Shown piece by piece: positions 31,578 to 46,725 of a stretch of DNA of 64,000 nt. This stretch comes from Glutinoglossum americanum (Eukaryota > Ascomycota > Geoglossomycetes > Geoglossales > Geoglossaceae), in the NCBI GenBank assembly GCA_020080175.1, contig JAGHQL010000102.1, positions 1 to 64,000 of the forward strand, read 5' to 3'. Position 1 is the stretch's first letter; the number at the start of each line of letters is the position of its first letter. A program made the translations under genes and the position numbers. The notes beneath the pieces were generated by a model. It saw only the letters and a list, made by a program, of their open reading frames with translations, was not told where the DNA came from and ran no database searches.

Positions 31578-33050
31578 AGAGGATTGGGCGGTAGCATTCA
31601 GTCAGGATATCGAGGCGCATAGTTAGTAACATGCAGATGCAAGACTGATTGAATCGATTGGAAATTTGGGCAGAGCCAGAGGATTTCGAGATGTTTTCTT
31701 CATTTGATGTTCACTTGTTACGTTATGTATGTTATTCTAGTTGAATTCCTTTATGTGATCGGACTCCTTTAAAAAATTCCAAACCTTTGCCGCCCACCGC
31801 GCTTATCTTATCGCCTGAAATCTTCACATACTCCCTCACTATTGGCGTGGCTGGCCTTGGTGTTTCCCAATTTGGCTCACAGCTCCCTAGCTCTACATTT
31901 TATTCCTAGAGATGGCAGATAGTTGCTCAGATCTGGCAACCGTAGAGTTATCGGTCCAGTATCGGGTGCGCTGGACAAATTGCCAAAGGATTATCGATAA
32001 CCATGGCAGAACGCAAACTCCCTTGGATTACTCAAGAGTCGGGGCACACGCTGGTGGCCGAGCTTTGCCAGCGAAATTAATTTCGCAAAGTGGGCATGTG
32101 TTTGACCCTAAGTTCGAGCACGGTACGTATTCATTGCTTGCCGCCATATCCGAGAACCTCCATTGGCCATGGCCGGGCACATTCTTCGTGATCTAGACTT
32201 CAAGTCCGCATAAACGTGCTGGCTTCCATAGGTAGGTTTTGATCGATTGTAGCCCGGTGGGGATCGTCAATGTGATGTTGATGACTGGGATACGTCAAAG
32301 CTGAAACCTCCTTTTGGAAAGTTCTAACGAACGAGACCACAACGAGCCTGTCCCCATCATAATTCCCCACTGGATAGTATCGATTGTGTATCGACTGACC
32401 TATTCTTTTGTGAGTAAGTTGGTTGGGGAATGAGTTTGACCCTGATCCTCCATACATACACCGGGTAATCAGTTAACTAGTTGACATCGCCGACAATACA
32501 TTCGATAGGCCATATACATCCCCACCAATCGGACCCTTCACCAGGCCCTGGTCTTACGAATCCGGACTCAGAAGCATCCCTGGCAAAAAAAAGGAAGGAT
32601 TGCTGTGTAGCACCACACTTTCGATGGCATATAGGATTGTCAATAAGATATCTCCACGCACGCACAGCTTTTCCCTCTCTAGATGAGTCTAAAATATACA
32701 GTTTTTCAGCCACGTTGTCAGTTATTGGCGCAGAAAGAGTAGACATCAACTGAGAAAGTATGATAGAAGTTTTGGACCAGCGCATGATGTGGTCGTTTTG
32801 ATGGTTGGTGGCTTTCTGCGGTCTTTGGGTTGAGGGAGGGCTGAAGGGGAAAATGAGAGCCTTGTTAAAAGCTGAAACCTCGGAGCACGCCTGATATCCT
32901 GAGGAACTCGCTGCTGTGATCCTGATGGTGCTTGGGCACGGCAGTCTATAGAATCCTACTATTAGTGCTTTGCTTCCCGCCGAACTTCTCTCCTCAAACG
33001 ATTATCCTACCTCGCACCACCCATAACTACTCGTTCCAAGGAAAGAAGAA
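31578..33050. other. Intergenic stretch between the MARVEL-like and CFEM-like genes
   Basis: About 1.5 kb with no supportable gene. A 94-codon plus-strand frame at 31912 has no recognisable feature, and an overlapping pair of frames near 32480-32785 also looks like chance. Confidence 0.4.
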
Positions 33051-33782
33051 ATGGATTCCAGACCAGCCCGACAACCATTCCCGGGGGCACGCATTCACAG
33101 CATCCCCTTGCTTTTCCTTCTTGTACTCCCCCTCTCCGTCCTCGCAATCGGCTCCACAGTCTCCATCGAATCTGTCGCCGACTTCGCCACACAGCGACCG
33201 TGCGTAACTGACTGCTTGTATGGGTTTGGCCCCGGGGACGGTTCGGGGTCCCTAGGGTCCTTCCTCAAATGCGGGGGCCCACTCCTCGACTCCTGTTTCT
33301 GCCGGTCGGACCTTCAGCCGACGGCGAAACCATGGATCTCGACATGTGCGAGTCGATTCTGCAGCGGGGAGGCAATCGATGTGAATAATGCGGTGTCGCT
33401 GTACACAGCGTATTGCGCGACGGCGGGGAAGGACCTGCCACCAACGACGACGATAGCTGCTGCGAGTAATGAAGGGGGTGCGGGCTTGAAGACGCTTACT
33501 GTCTCACGCATATTGGTTACAAGCAATGGGGCTGTGGTGACAAGTGCTGTGGCACCAGGCGTGACAATTATTAATCAGAATGATCCCAACTTTAGCCAGC
33601 TTGTGAACCTCAACTTGCCGGGAAAGAGCGGGGTGGGGGGTTTGAGGGTGGACTTGTACGTCTTGTGCCGTTTTTATATTTGTGCCGCAAGCATTTGGTG
33701 CCCTCTAACTAATGTTATCTCTCCCAGGTTGACTGAAACGCTTGCTTTGGGCACCTTATTGGTTGTTGTTGCTCTTCTGTAA
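33051..33782 (+). CDS. CFEM-like cysteine-rich secreted protein, possibly GPI-anchored
   Basis: Two exons, join(33051..33655, 33728..33782), encode 219 residues. A signal sequence occupies about residues 1-33 (hydrophobic core IPLLFLLVLPLSVLA). Eight cysteines follow at about 51, 55, 74, 82, 84, 99, 104 and 122; the DSCFC pair and the PCxxxC start match the CFEM pattern of fungal surface proteins, some of which bind haem or act in host contact. Residues 125-200 are Thr/Ala/Ser-rich. The end (LTETLALGTLLVVVALL) is hydrophobic and could be a GPI signal. The 72-nt intron is a multiple of three without a stop, so an unspliced transcript would also be translatable, giving 243 residues. The gene lies in the accessory island, where such genes are common. 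Confidence 0.75.
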   Translation: MDSRPARQPFPGARIHSIPLLFLLVLPLSVLAIGSTVSIESVADFATQRPCVTDCLYGFGPGDGSGSLGSFLKCGGPLLDSCFCRSDLQPTAKPWISTCASRFCSGEAIDVNNAVSLYTAYCATAGKDLPPTTTIAAASNEGGAGLKTLTVSRILVTSNGAVVTSAVAPGVTIINQNDPNFSQLVNLNLPGKSGVGGLRVDLYVLCRFYICAASIWCPLTNVISPRLTETLALGTLLVVVALL

Positions 33783-34426
33783 TTCAGGCTTAGTGAAAGC
33801 GTCGCGAAGGTATCGTTTCCTGGTCACTTCCCTACTTTCCGAATATCAGCGTGTCGTTTCTAGGAGGAATGTTTCTCTCTAGGTTGTCATGCTTGGATCT
33901 CACTGGCTTCCTGTTTCTTGAGCAGCGTCTGGCCTACACGGTTCTACAAAGTTTCCTCCATGGCTCTTGTTCTCCTATTTGACAGGCTGGTTCTCTGCCT
34001 ATTTACCCTCAACGTAAATTTCGTTCGTTGAAAATGAACACTTTGTTAGTAGTAAAGTAGAGCCCGGGATGCTACTCCTAGTTACTACTCCTGGTAAACT
34101 CACCCCCTTAGGGGGCGAGGCCTGGTTCCTAGACTTTAATCCGTACTGTGCGCCTGCGTTTTGCGTGGACCTATATTTTAACTTAGCTTTTACTTCAATT
34201 CGTGTCCCCAAAGCATTCAAACTGACGCGGATCACTGCGAATACAAATGAAACAATCACGTAGCCCTTGTACTATAGGGACTGGATGCAAGGAGCAATCG
34301 TGCTCCCGCCGCATCCCATAAAGAGATAACTGCATGCAACGGACGACCAAAAAACCAGCGGCGAGCAAGTAGTACATGAGGTTCTCTATCAACCCAGGCG
34401 CAGTGTGATGAACAATGAAGCATTTC

Positions 34427-34484
34427 CTCGCCGTTCGAGCGCAGCTGAAAGGGAACCCCATTGTGCTCTCCACCAGTGTTAACC
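34427..34484 (-). repeat. Degenerate dispersed repeat, copy 2
   Basis: Its reverse complement matches 27877-27934 at 46 of 58 positions, with mostly transition differences. The minus-strand reading GGEHNGVPFQLRSNGEE is open for some distance here, so this copy is closer to the coding ancestor. Confidence 0.5.
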
Positions 34485-35209
34485 AGCGTGTTCCTATCAT
34501 AGTTATAGTCAGTATATCACTTTGTTTTATTGCACTACTTCGAGACTTGAATGCTCTGACAGAAGCGAAGCCATCAATAAAGTAGTACCATTCCAACGAC
34601 CTCAGCAGTGACACCAGTATTAATGACCCTTATCACCCTAGCGGGAAGCGTCTCAGAGTACCAATACCACCTAGCTGTCAAAGGTTATTAGCTCATCAAG
34701 AGCAGGCTGCCAGGAACCCAACTCTGGGCCGCTAACTTACTAGTATTGTGTCCTCCTTGCTATTTCAAATTGGAGGGTCGAAATTGGATACATACTGACT
34801 AGACTTATGTCATCCTAGTGGCCCATAGGGGCGTTCCGCGCCCAACTATTTGGGAAGGATGGTTAAATATCCAACCGAACGCAAGCTCTAGGTACGAATA
34901 ATACAACAGGGCCAAGGCAAGAGAGACATCCTTTTGAACGCATTTCGATTCAGCTTCTGTCTGCTAAAGGGGCTCTGCCAACCCCAAAAAACAAGAGTTA
35001 GTTATTCTTTATCCTAGGGACTTTTCGGTTTTTCCAGCATCTGTTATTCACTGTTGCGTCCGGCCGCCCTCCGAGCTGCAGCGGAACCAGTTAATTCGTT
35101 GCTCGATCGTGCTTACTGATTGGCAGTCGTGTGTGGGAGAACTACTATGGTAGCCGACGAAAGTAATGTTAGCGTGGTGTAGGAGTGCGATCCCGATTTC
35201 ATGCTACTT

Positions 35210-35400
35210 TATATACAATAGAATTTAGTATGTCCTCTCTTTGCATCAATAACTGCCTGACAATGTTCCCTCATCTCCTTAATTAATGTATCCTGCTCTA
35301 GCCACTCTTTTGCTCTAGCGGCCATCATGCTCCCAATCGGGCTTTTATTCTCTGGCCGCTCAGCTTCTCTAGCCGCCTAGTTTCTCACCTAGTGTAAGAG
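35210..35400 (-). mobile_element. Tc1/mariner-type transposase C-terminal relic
   Basis: On the minus strand the reading KEWLEQDTLIKEMREHCQ, then AVIDAKRGHTKF and a stop at 35210-35212, fits the C-terminal end of fungal Tc1-like transposases (a QAVIxAxGGHTK-type end). A related stretch recurs near 36034-36090, so the element is either duplicated or split by the palindrome-rich block between them. No catalytic domain is preserved nearby. Confidence 0.55.
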
Positions 35401-35459
35401 CTTTCAATGCCAAGACGACACGAAGGCACTCCGACGTTAAGGGCTTTCAGGAGGTTCGA

Positions 35460-35870
35460 TGACAGTGTGACGTCACACCTCGCAGCAACAACGATGGCTA
35501 GCCGACTAGCCTACGTGTAGATAAGACTTAGATATATGAGGACTTATGGATTAACTTAATGGTCTGAGGATAACTGAACGTTGGTCCAACTTAGAATGTA
35601 GAGCAGGCGGAATAGACTTAATTGTAGCAGGCAAGAAATATAAAAGACTGATCGCTGACCTCCAAGCGGGAGGCCAGCGAGTCGCATATATACACGATGG
35701 GGGATGAAGAATGACTGGGGCATTATATTGCAACAAGAATGCAAGCCTCCGGCATTCATATATGAATGTATGCTTCCGGAGTCCATATCACCATATGGAC
35801 GAGACGTCGCTGGCGTCACGTGAGCTAGTTACCCGGCCCCAGAGGCTCAACGGCCTCGCCGGGTAACCGA
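35460..35870. mobile_element. Possible solo-LTR-like fossil, palindrome-rich
   Basis: The block lies between two related Tc1-relic segments, has a TATA-like AATATAAAAG at about 35636, and is packed with inverted repeats. These are GTGTGACGTCACAC (35465-35478), a 16-bp palindrome CATTCATATATGAATG (35753-35768), GTCCATAT/ATATGGAC arms (35781-35800) and 10-bp arms GTTACCCGGC/GCCGGGTAAC (35828-35867). No coding part is present. Element class is a guess; it looks old and incomplete. Confidence 0.3.
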
Positions 35871-35902
35871 CCGCGAGTCATGATCTGCTCTGGTCCCTGT
35901 CT

Positions 35903-36060
35903 TGCTCTAGCCACTTTTTTGCTCTAACCGCCTGGCTTCTCTGGCCATCTAACTTCTCTGGTTCCCGTCTTGCTCTAGCTACTTTTTTGCTCTAGCCACC
36001 TGGCTTCTCTGGTCACCTAGCCTCTCTAGCTTCCGTCCTGCTCTAGCCACTCTAGCTACC
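35903..36060. repeat. 68-bp tandem repeat, about 2.3 copies
   Basis: Units start at 35903, 35971 and 36039 (each TGCTCTAG...). Units 1 and 2 are about 84% identical, with nearly all differences transitions. The same short words (GCTCTAGCCACT, GGCTTCTCTGG) occur in the Tc1 relic at 35290-35380, so the repeat appears to derive from that element. Confidence 0.75.
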
Positions 36061-36867
36061 ATCATACCCCCAATCAGGCTCTCATATTCTAACTTTGTAT
36101 CCAGTCCTTACCTTGCCCTGGCCGCTCCTTTACTTCAGCCACCCTCCTGCTCTCTCGCTACATTCAATATTCAGCACTCGTACTCTGGGTTATTGTGCTC
36201 CCCTTACGCATTACTCAGCACTTGTACTCTCAATCTCGTCTGCTATAGCGTTGTTTCTCCCATAGCAATAAATTCAAGATTCTGTTTTGCAATTTACTTG
36301 ATATCTATCATTCAGGTCGGAAACGGCGAGGTGAATTTTAGGAACTGGTTCACGAGTTGGTGGGGTGCCCGTTTCGGCTCTCGCTCTCGTGGGCGGTAAT
36401 AAGGTGGGTGACGTTTTAAGCGGCAACGCCCATGATGGAAAGGCATCAAAAAACGGCGTCAAAACCCTCAGTTTTCGGATGCCATTTCACTGACATATCG
36501 TGTTACAACGTACTGATGATAGATACGATATGGTTTGAAGTCAAGACCCCGAACTCCGCCATCTATGTGTTATATGCGTAGCTCAGCAACGAAAGCCCTG
36601 ATACACACTCTCCACAGTTCTATATACTCAGCGACGTTACTAGTTCTGTAGACTTAGCAGAAGGGTTTTCGATCGCCTTTGCTGTGTAGGACAATTAATG
36701 GGGCGTGCCAGGAATTTCGTCGCTGACCAGTTCCGTGCGTATTTACAATGCTGGTATGCCGCTAAGTGCTGTCCATAGAGACCAATTTAAAATGGAAAAA
36801 ACACAAGCCCTTCCTCACATACTTATTATACCCCCCACGGCGCCGGAGCTCTTCTCGCGCCAACTCA

Positions 36868-39378
36868 TCATACCTCTCGCATGTCGACTCCAGGTACCAT
36901 ATTCTCCTTTTGTGGCGCTTTATCCCGCAATCTCTTCTCCGCATTTCTCTGCTCTAGCCGTGCTTTGGCAGCTGCCGCTCGTTCCGGAGGCAGACTAGAC
37001 CTTGTCTTTGCTACCCTCAAGCTCTCGGTCCGACGAACTCCTGTTCCTGCACTAGGTCTCGAAGGTGGTGGTGGTGGCGCAGCCGTCGTCCTTAGGGGCA
37101 GGGTCAAAGGCTGCATCTTCGGCGGGCTGGACGGGATGCTAAAGAACGATGGGCGAGGCGAATCGTACGTTTTGCTTTGTCCATGGGTTGTCCTGGAGGT
37201 GAATGCCTCAGGCGAGGGTAAAGCTAGCGAGGGAGAGTCGAGTGAGTATCGCCGCCCGCGGCGTCGGGCGCTGCCTGGCGTTCTTTCCGGGGACTGCAGC
37301 CCGGGCATACGGTTCTGGTTCTCATGGTTGGGGTTGTGGCTTAGATCTAGGAGTGCCGCATTCGGCAGGGAAGCACGGTTTGCCGATGGCCAGCCTCTGG
37401 CTGCTGGTATAGAAGAAACTTCAGCGGCCGAGTGTAGTTTGTAGTGCTTGTCGGAGGGGTCGTACGATCCTCTATCTTTGGGTTTAGGTAATCGGGCTGC
37501 GCTCTCACCTTGCTTAGGTGGTTGATGTCGTGTCTTAAGACGTTCGATCTCAGCTTGGCAATCACGAAGTTCGGTCTGCACCGCATCCCTCTCAAGTCGC
37601 ATGTTAGAGACTTCCTCTCGTGCTTGACGAAGTTCTCTGAGCGTCTTCCGTTGTTGCTGCTGCCATTCATCGTGAGTTCTGTCTGTGCTGCCATGGCTCT
37701 TTGCGGCGGCTGCCCTTAAATCCTCAATTTGCCTCTCGTAATCTTTAATAGCTTCCTGCTGGCTGAAACACTGTTGCTCCAGCTTTCCAAGGGCGCCGAA
37801 GTCGCCCTTAGTCGATATTCTCAGCCGGTCCCTGAGGTTTGAGGTCTCCTGTTCAAAATTTGCTCTCTCATCGCTAGACCTCTTCTTCAGTTTCTCACCG
37901 GCTACTTGGTGGTCAGCCTTTGCCTGCAAGAGTCGCTCCTTATACTCATTCTTCTGAGTGACGAGTTTTTCTTCCCTCTGCTTATGCTTCTCTTCCCGCG
38001 CTATCCGTCTTTTGTCATTGCGTTCAAGCTCCTCCTTGGCTTTCTCCAAATCCTTTGACAAAGATAGCTTCTCCTCGTCAAGCTTCTGCGCTTTCAGCTC
38101 GGCCCCCTTTAAGGTACTCCGAAGCTCCTCTACCTCCAGTTGAAGTAAGTTTATCTCTCGAAGTTGCTCTCTTGCTCTCTTCAGCTCCTGACCGACTTGG
38201 ATGAGGGTGTGCTCCGTCTGCGGAATCGCCAGTTTCTTGGTCCCGAGACTCTCTTGTTCAATGGGAATACCGTGCTGCTCCAAGGCGGCCTGAAACCGAT
38301 CCACCTTTTCTTTGTACTCTACAGCTAACGCGGTTTGACGTGCCAATCCCTTCACTATTTCGCTTGACTGATCAGTGCCATTCCCGTCGCCATGCACGCG
38401 GCTAGCAGCCATCTGAGCCGCAAGTTCAGAGATTTTCTCTTCCATCTCAACAACCTTTTTTCTCTCCTCTCGAAGCTTGTTGCCTAATTCTACGGCTTCC
38501 GAATCCTTCTTCTTCGCATAAGATCTCGCCAAGTACTTATATTTCACTAATTTCTTCATCTCATGATCCGTCTTTTCCTGGTACTGATCATATTCAGTCT
38601 TCCAGTATCGGCCTGACCTCGACCGCGGCTTGTTCAAATCAACGGTTATGTCCCCCTCTTCTCCGGAGTCTGACAAGTCTGGTTCGAATTCTCCAACCGC
38701 ATTTTTTGCGTCCAAGCCCCCCAAACCCTCGACTAAGTCTGTCCCAGGGTTCTTCCGTCTTGGCGCTTTACCTTTCACAAGCTTGGTATTTGTAGATGTG
38801 GTGTTGCGGACTTCGTACAATGTATTGGTCAAACTAGTCCTAGCACGCCTTGACCCCGGAGTCGTAGCCTTAGGAGTCCAGGGACTCGGATACTTTCCGG
38901 GTAGATTACTAGGCAGCCCGCTTCTGCCTCCTGCCTCATTGTCGATGACTGCAGCACCAAAAGAAACCGTTTTGCGGCGGTTTGAAGCTGTACCTGGTGT
39001 CAAGAGAATTCCCGCGGGCTTTGTCGGTGATGAGGAATATAATGACCTATCGGGAGCGGCCATTGAGGGAACGAACTTAGCGCCTGCGCCACTGCTTCGG
39101 CTGGTCCTGTCGTACACTTCGTCCCCGGGCGTTGGACTCTCGTCTATGTTCTCAGTATCGTGGGGCGTACCAAATAATGCAGTTTTGAAGGCTCGAATTG
39201 CGAATACCGGAGCCGGAGTCTCTGGGGCATCAGGCATACAAGTGATATCACCACCTGTACAGCACGTCAGAAATTACAAGGTGGCCGCAAGGGACTTCAT
39301 AATCTGCAAACCTGCTTCAGGCGGCACCGCGTTCACCGCCGTTTCTGAGCGCGGAGCGCCCCGGAGCCATCCAAGCAT
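36868..39378 (-). CDS. CUT12: Spindle-pole-body protein of the Cut12 family
   Basis: Two exons, complement(join(36868..39254, 39312..39378)), encode 817 residues. Cut12 proteins are structural components of the fungal spindle pole body needed for bipolar spindle formation. The N-terminus (MLGWLRGAPR) and the motif PETPAPVFAIRAFKTALFGT match the family, as does the central block GRYWKTEYDQYQEKTDHEMKKL and YLARSYAKKKDSEAVELGNK, the Cut12 domain around residues 230-290. From about 250 to 600 the protein is a long coiled coil (heptads rich in Glu, Lys and Leu). The C-terminal 200 residues are disordered, with many SP/TP sites that fit mitotic kinase control. Splicing joins a split Gly codon (EAG/G). 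The gene is divergent from GCN2. Confidence 0.9.
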
Positions 39379-39836
39379 AGCTGCGAAAATTGTCGCAAAA
39401 TAGCCTGCGAAGCTATGATGCTATACTGATCTACCAAATCCCGAGGTTGGTACTGATTGATCTACACTCGCTGGTTGCTCGCGATTGATACAGATCCCCG
39501 CCGTGTGTGGTGATGTTATTATGCTTGCCAGTTTGTTTACATGGACCTTTACCGACGATGGGCCATTGCTGAGTCATATACACGTGACACTCGATAACTC
39601 GATAACGCCGTCACACTGTTCGCCAAACTGCATCAGCATTATGTTGTGTTTATTCTGCTCTACACTACATATTTCCACCCGAAAGCAAATAGAAATCGCC
39701 GAAATGTCCAGCAATCTCACGTAGGGGCGGCAGCTTCGGCTGCGTACAACTTCCCCAGCATCTAACACCCATCCAACTCCGGTGATGCTTAGCAAAAAAA
39801 AACCTCCCTAGTCCACTACACGTGTGAAAGTCTGGG
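39379..39836. promoter_or_regulatory. Bidirectional promoter between CUT12 and GCN2
   Basis: This 458-bp spacer contains a TGAGTCA site (39570-39576) followed closely by CACGTGA (39582-39588, an E-box-like element). No gene is present. Confidence 0.6.
39570..39576. promoter_or_regulatory. TGAGTCA site (Gcn4/CPC1-type) upstream of GCN2
   Basis: The heptamer is the reverse complement of TGACTCA, the binding site of the bZIP factor Gcn4/CPC1/CpcA. It lies about 260 bp upstream of the GCN2 start. Binding is inferred, not shown. Confidence 0.5.
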
Positions 39837-45076
<5,240 letters not shown>

Positions 45077-45239
45077 TGATATCGGAGTGAGCGGTTGACC
45101 CCAGACTTGACTCTTATTTCAAGGGGGTGATTCTGGCGCAGAGGGTTGGCTTGTGAGAAAGTATTTGTGGTATTCTTTGTGCGCTTTTAAATGACATTAA
45201 TATATATACAGCTGCTAATGATACCACACCATCACTTTT

Positions 45240-46499
45240 TTAATCACTATCATCACTCCCGTACGCTACTAGTGGTCCAGATGAAACAGCAGCCCTTGGC
45301 GCCTGAGAGGTGACTATCCCGCTTTTGTTCTGCATAGAGTAATTTTTGAGAGCCGCGAGTGTAGAGTCAGAAATGATCCCTCCGTTTTCTCTCTCCTCTT
45401 CCTCGCCTGTAATCGTTAGTGGTTGCTGTTCGCTACTCTCGATCATGGCAGTCTGTCGTCCAGACGGATTTATAGCCGCCGAACCTCTCGCATACCAAAC
45501 CTCGTCAGGGGCATCATACCCCACCAACCCAAACCCGCCCTCAATCCTCTTTCTCTTCCTAGCCTCTGGATCCTTCCCCTCGATCTCAGCCACGAAATCT
45601 GCGGGCAATGCTCTTCTCACTGCTTCAGCGGCTTGCTCTTCGATCTTACGCTTCTCGCGAGCCTGGGCCATGGGGTTGGGGTCTACGGTTGCCCAGCGGA
45701 CGTTCAGGATCTCGTTGTGATCAAGGGATTGGTGGGCCATAGCTTCTTTAGCAAATTGGGAGGAGGCTTCGTTGGTGTATGTTATGAATGCTACGCCCCG
45801 GGAGTTGAGGACGCGGACTAGGGTCACAATATATTAGCGGACTCGTCTCGTCTTGGTGGTGCAGGTGTATGTCAACGTACTTCGTTCTATCTGGCCCCAT
45901 TCTGTGAAGTGTCTAGCGACTATTTCCTCGATATCATCGCTGACGTGTATCCTCCCCACGTACAATGTCCTATTCTGCCGCATAAAGCTTCCCACGCCCC
46001 CCATATCATCTCGGTAATCCGAGTGCTTGTCTCGCCCAAAGCAGTCGATGTTTGGGTTGAACAAGTCGTGTATCGTTGGCAGTCGATGGAGGTACTCGCA
46101 CTCGTGCCCTTTAGGACATAACCCCCGCGCGAAGAAGAGACAGAAATAGCTCCCAGGCACTTTGTCCGCGCGTGTGTAGCCAGAGTCCCTTGCGATGTTG
46201 CATCGCGATTCAGCGTGTACTTTGCTGGCGTACTTGTCTTCTCGGTCGCCGCCAGACCATTTGTTGTACCAGATGTTAAAGACAGTACCTGTTTGCGGAG
46301 GGAGCTCGCCGGATTTGAGCGTATCTAGGTCGACTTGGGGACGCGCTGGACGGCGCTTCTTCTTAATCACTTTTTTAACAACCTTCTTCTCGCCATCCTG
46401 GGTTGATTCTGATAGGGCTAGCTCCTGATTGTTGGTAGCTCCATCAACACCAGGCTGCGAATCTAATGGTATTGGCGTCGCAGTCTCAATCTCAGCCAT
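45240..46499 (-). CDS. CWC2: Pre-mRNA-splicing factor Cwc2 (CCCH zinc finger + RRM)
   Basis: Two exons, complement(join(45240..45817, 45881..46499)), encode 398 residues. Cwc2 belongs to the Prp19-associated complex and contacts U6 snRNA near the spliceosome active site. An N-terminal basic tract (VVKKVIKKKRRPARPQVDL) is followed by the Torus/CCCH zinc finger with cysteines in SRCNIARDSGYT and YFCLFFARGLCPKGHECEYLH, then an RRM (RTLYVGRIH; RGVAFITYTNEASSQFAKEA). The late part is a Lys/Arg/Glu helix (REKRKIEEQAAEAVRRALP) and a low-complexity tail. It is convergent with GCN2 (163 bp apart) and divergent from RBG1 (226 bp). Confidence 0.94.
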
Positions 46500-46725
46500 T
46501 ATCGTAGGAGCGATAGTTGTAGACGCTGCTACTATTACTGATACCCAACTCGGAATATCGGAGTTGAAGTTCTCGGGAGTTCGCCGCAGCTATGAGCACG
46601 TGATCAGCTTGCTTATTTTCAGGGCCAAAGCCCATTCACAAAATTCCCCAGAATTCCCGATATCCCTCCTTCCTTCTGTAGACAGCTAGCATTTGCCGCA
46701 TTAGGGGTAATAGAAACTCATCAAG
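46500..46725. promoter_or_regulatory. Bidirectional promoter between CWC2 and RBG1
   Basis: A compact 226-bp divergent spacer. Both genes have broadly expressed RNA-related functions, which fits a shared constitutive promoter. Confidence 0.55.

Larger units (their letters stand above)
33783..36867. other. Repeat-rich gene-free stretch
   Basis: About 3 kb with no supportable host gene. It holds a dispersed repeat copy (34427-34484), a Tc1/mariner C-terminal relic, a palindrome-dense LTR-like block and a 68-bp tandem repeat. The last 500 bases are the 3' flank of CUT12. A 139-codon minus-strand frame at 34195-34614 overlaps the dispersed repeat and is not called. Confidence 0.5.

Noticed and set aside
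31912-32196. 94-codon plus-strand frame between the MARVEL-like and CFEM-like genes
   Set aside because: No motif, no signal peptide, and the surrounding sequence has no coding periodicity that I can see.
34195-34614. 139-codon minus-strand frame
   Set aside because: It overlaps a dispersed degenerate repeat, and the conserved reading between repeat copies is in another frame.
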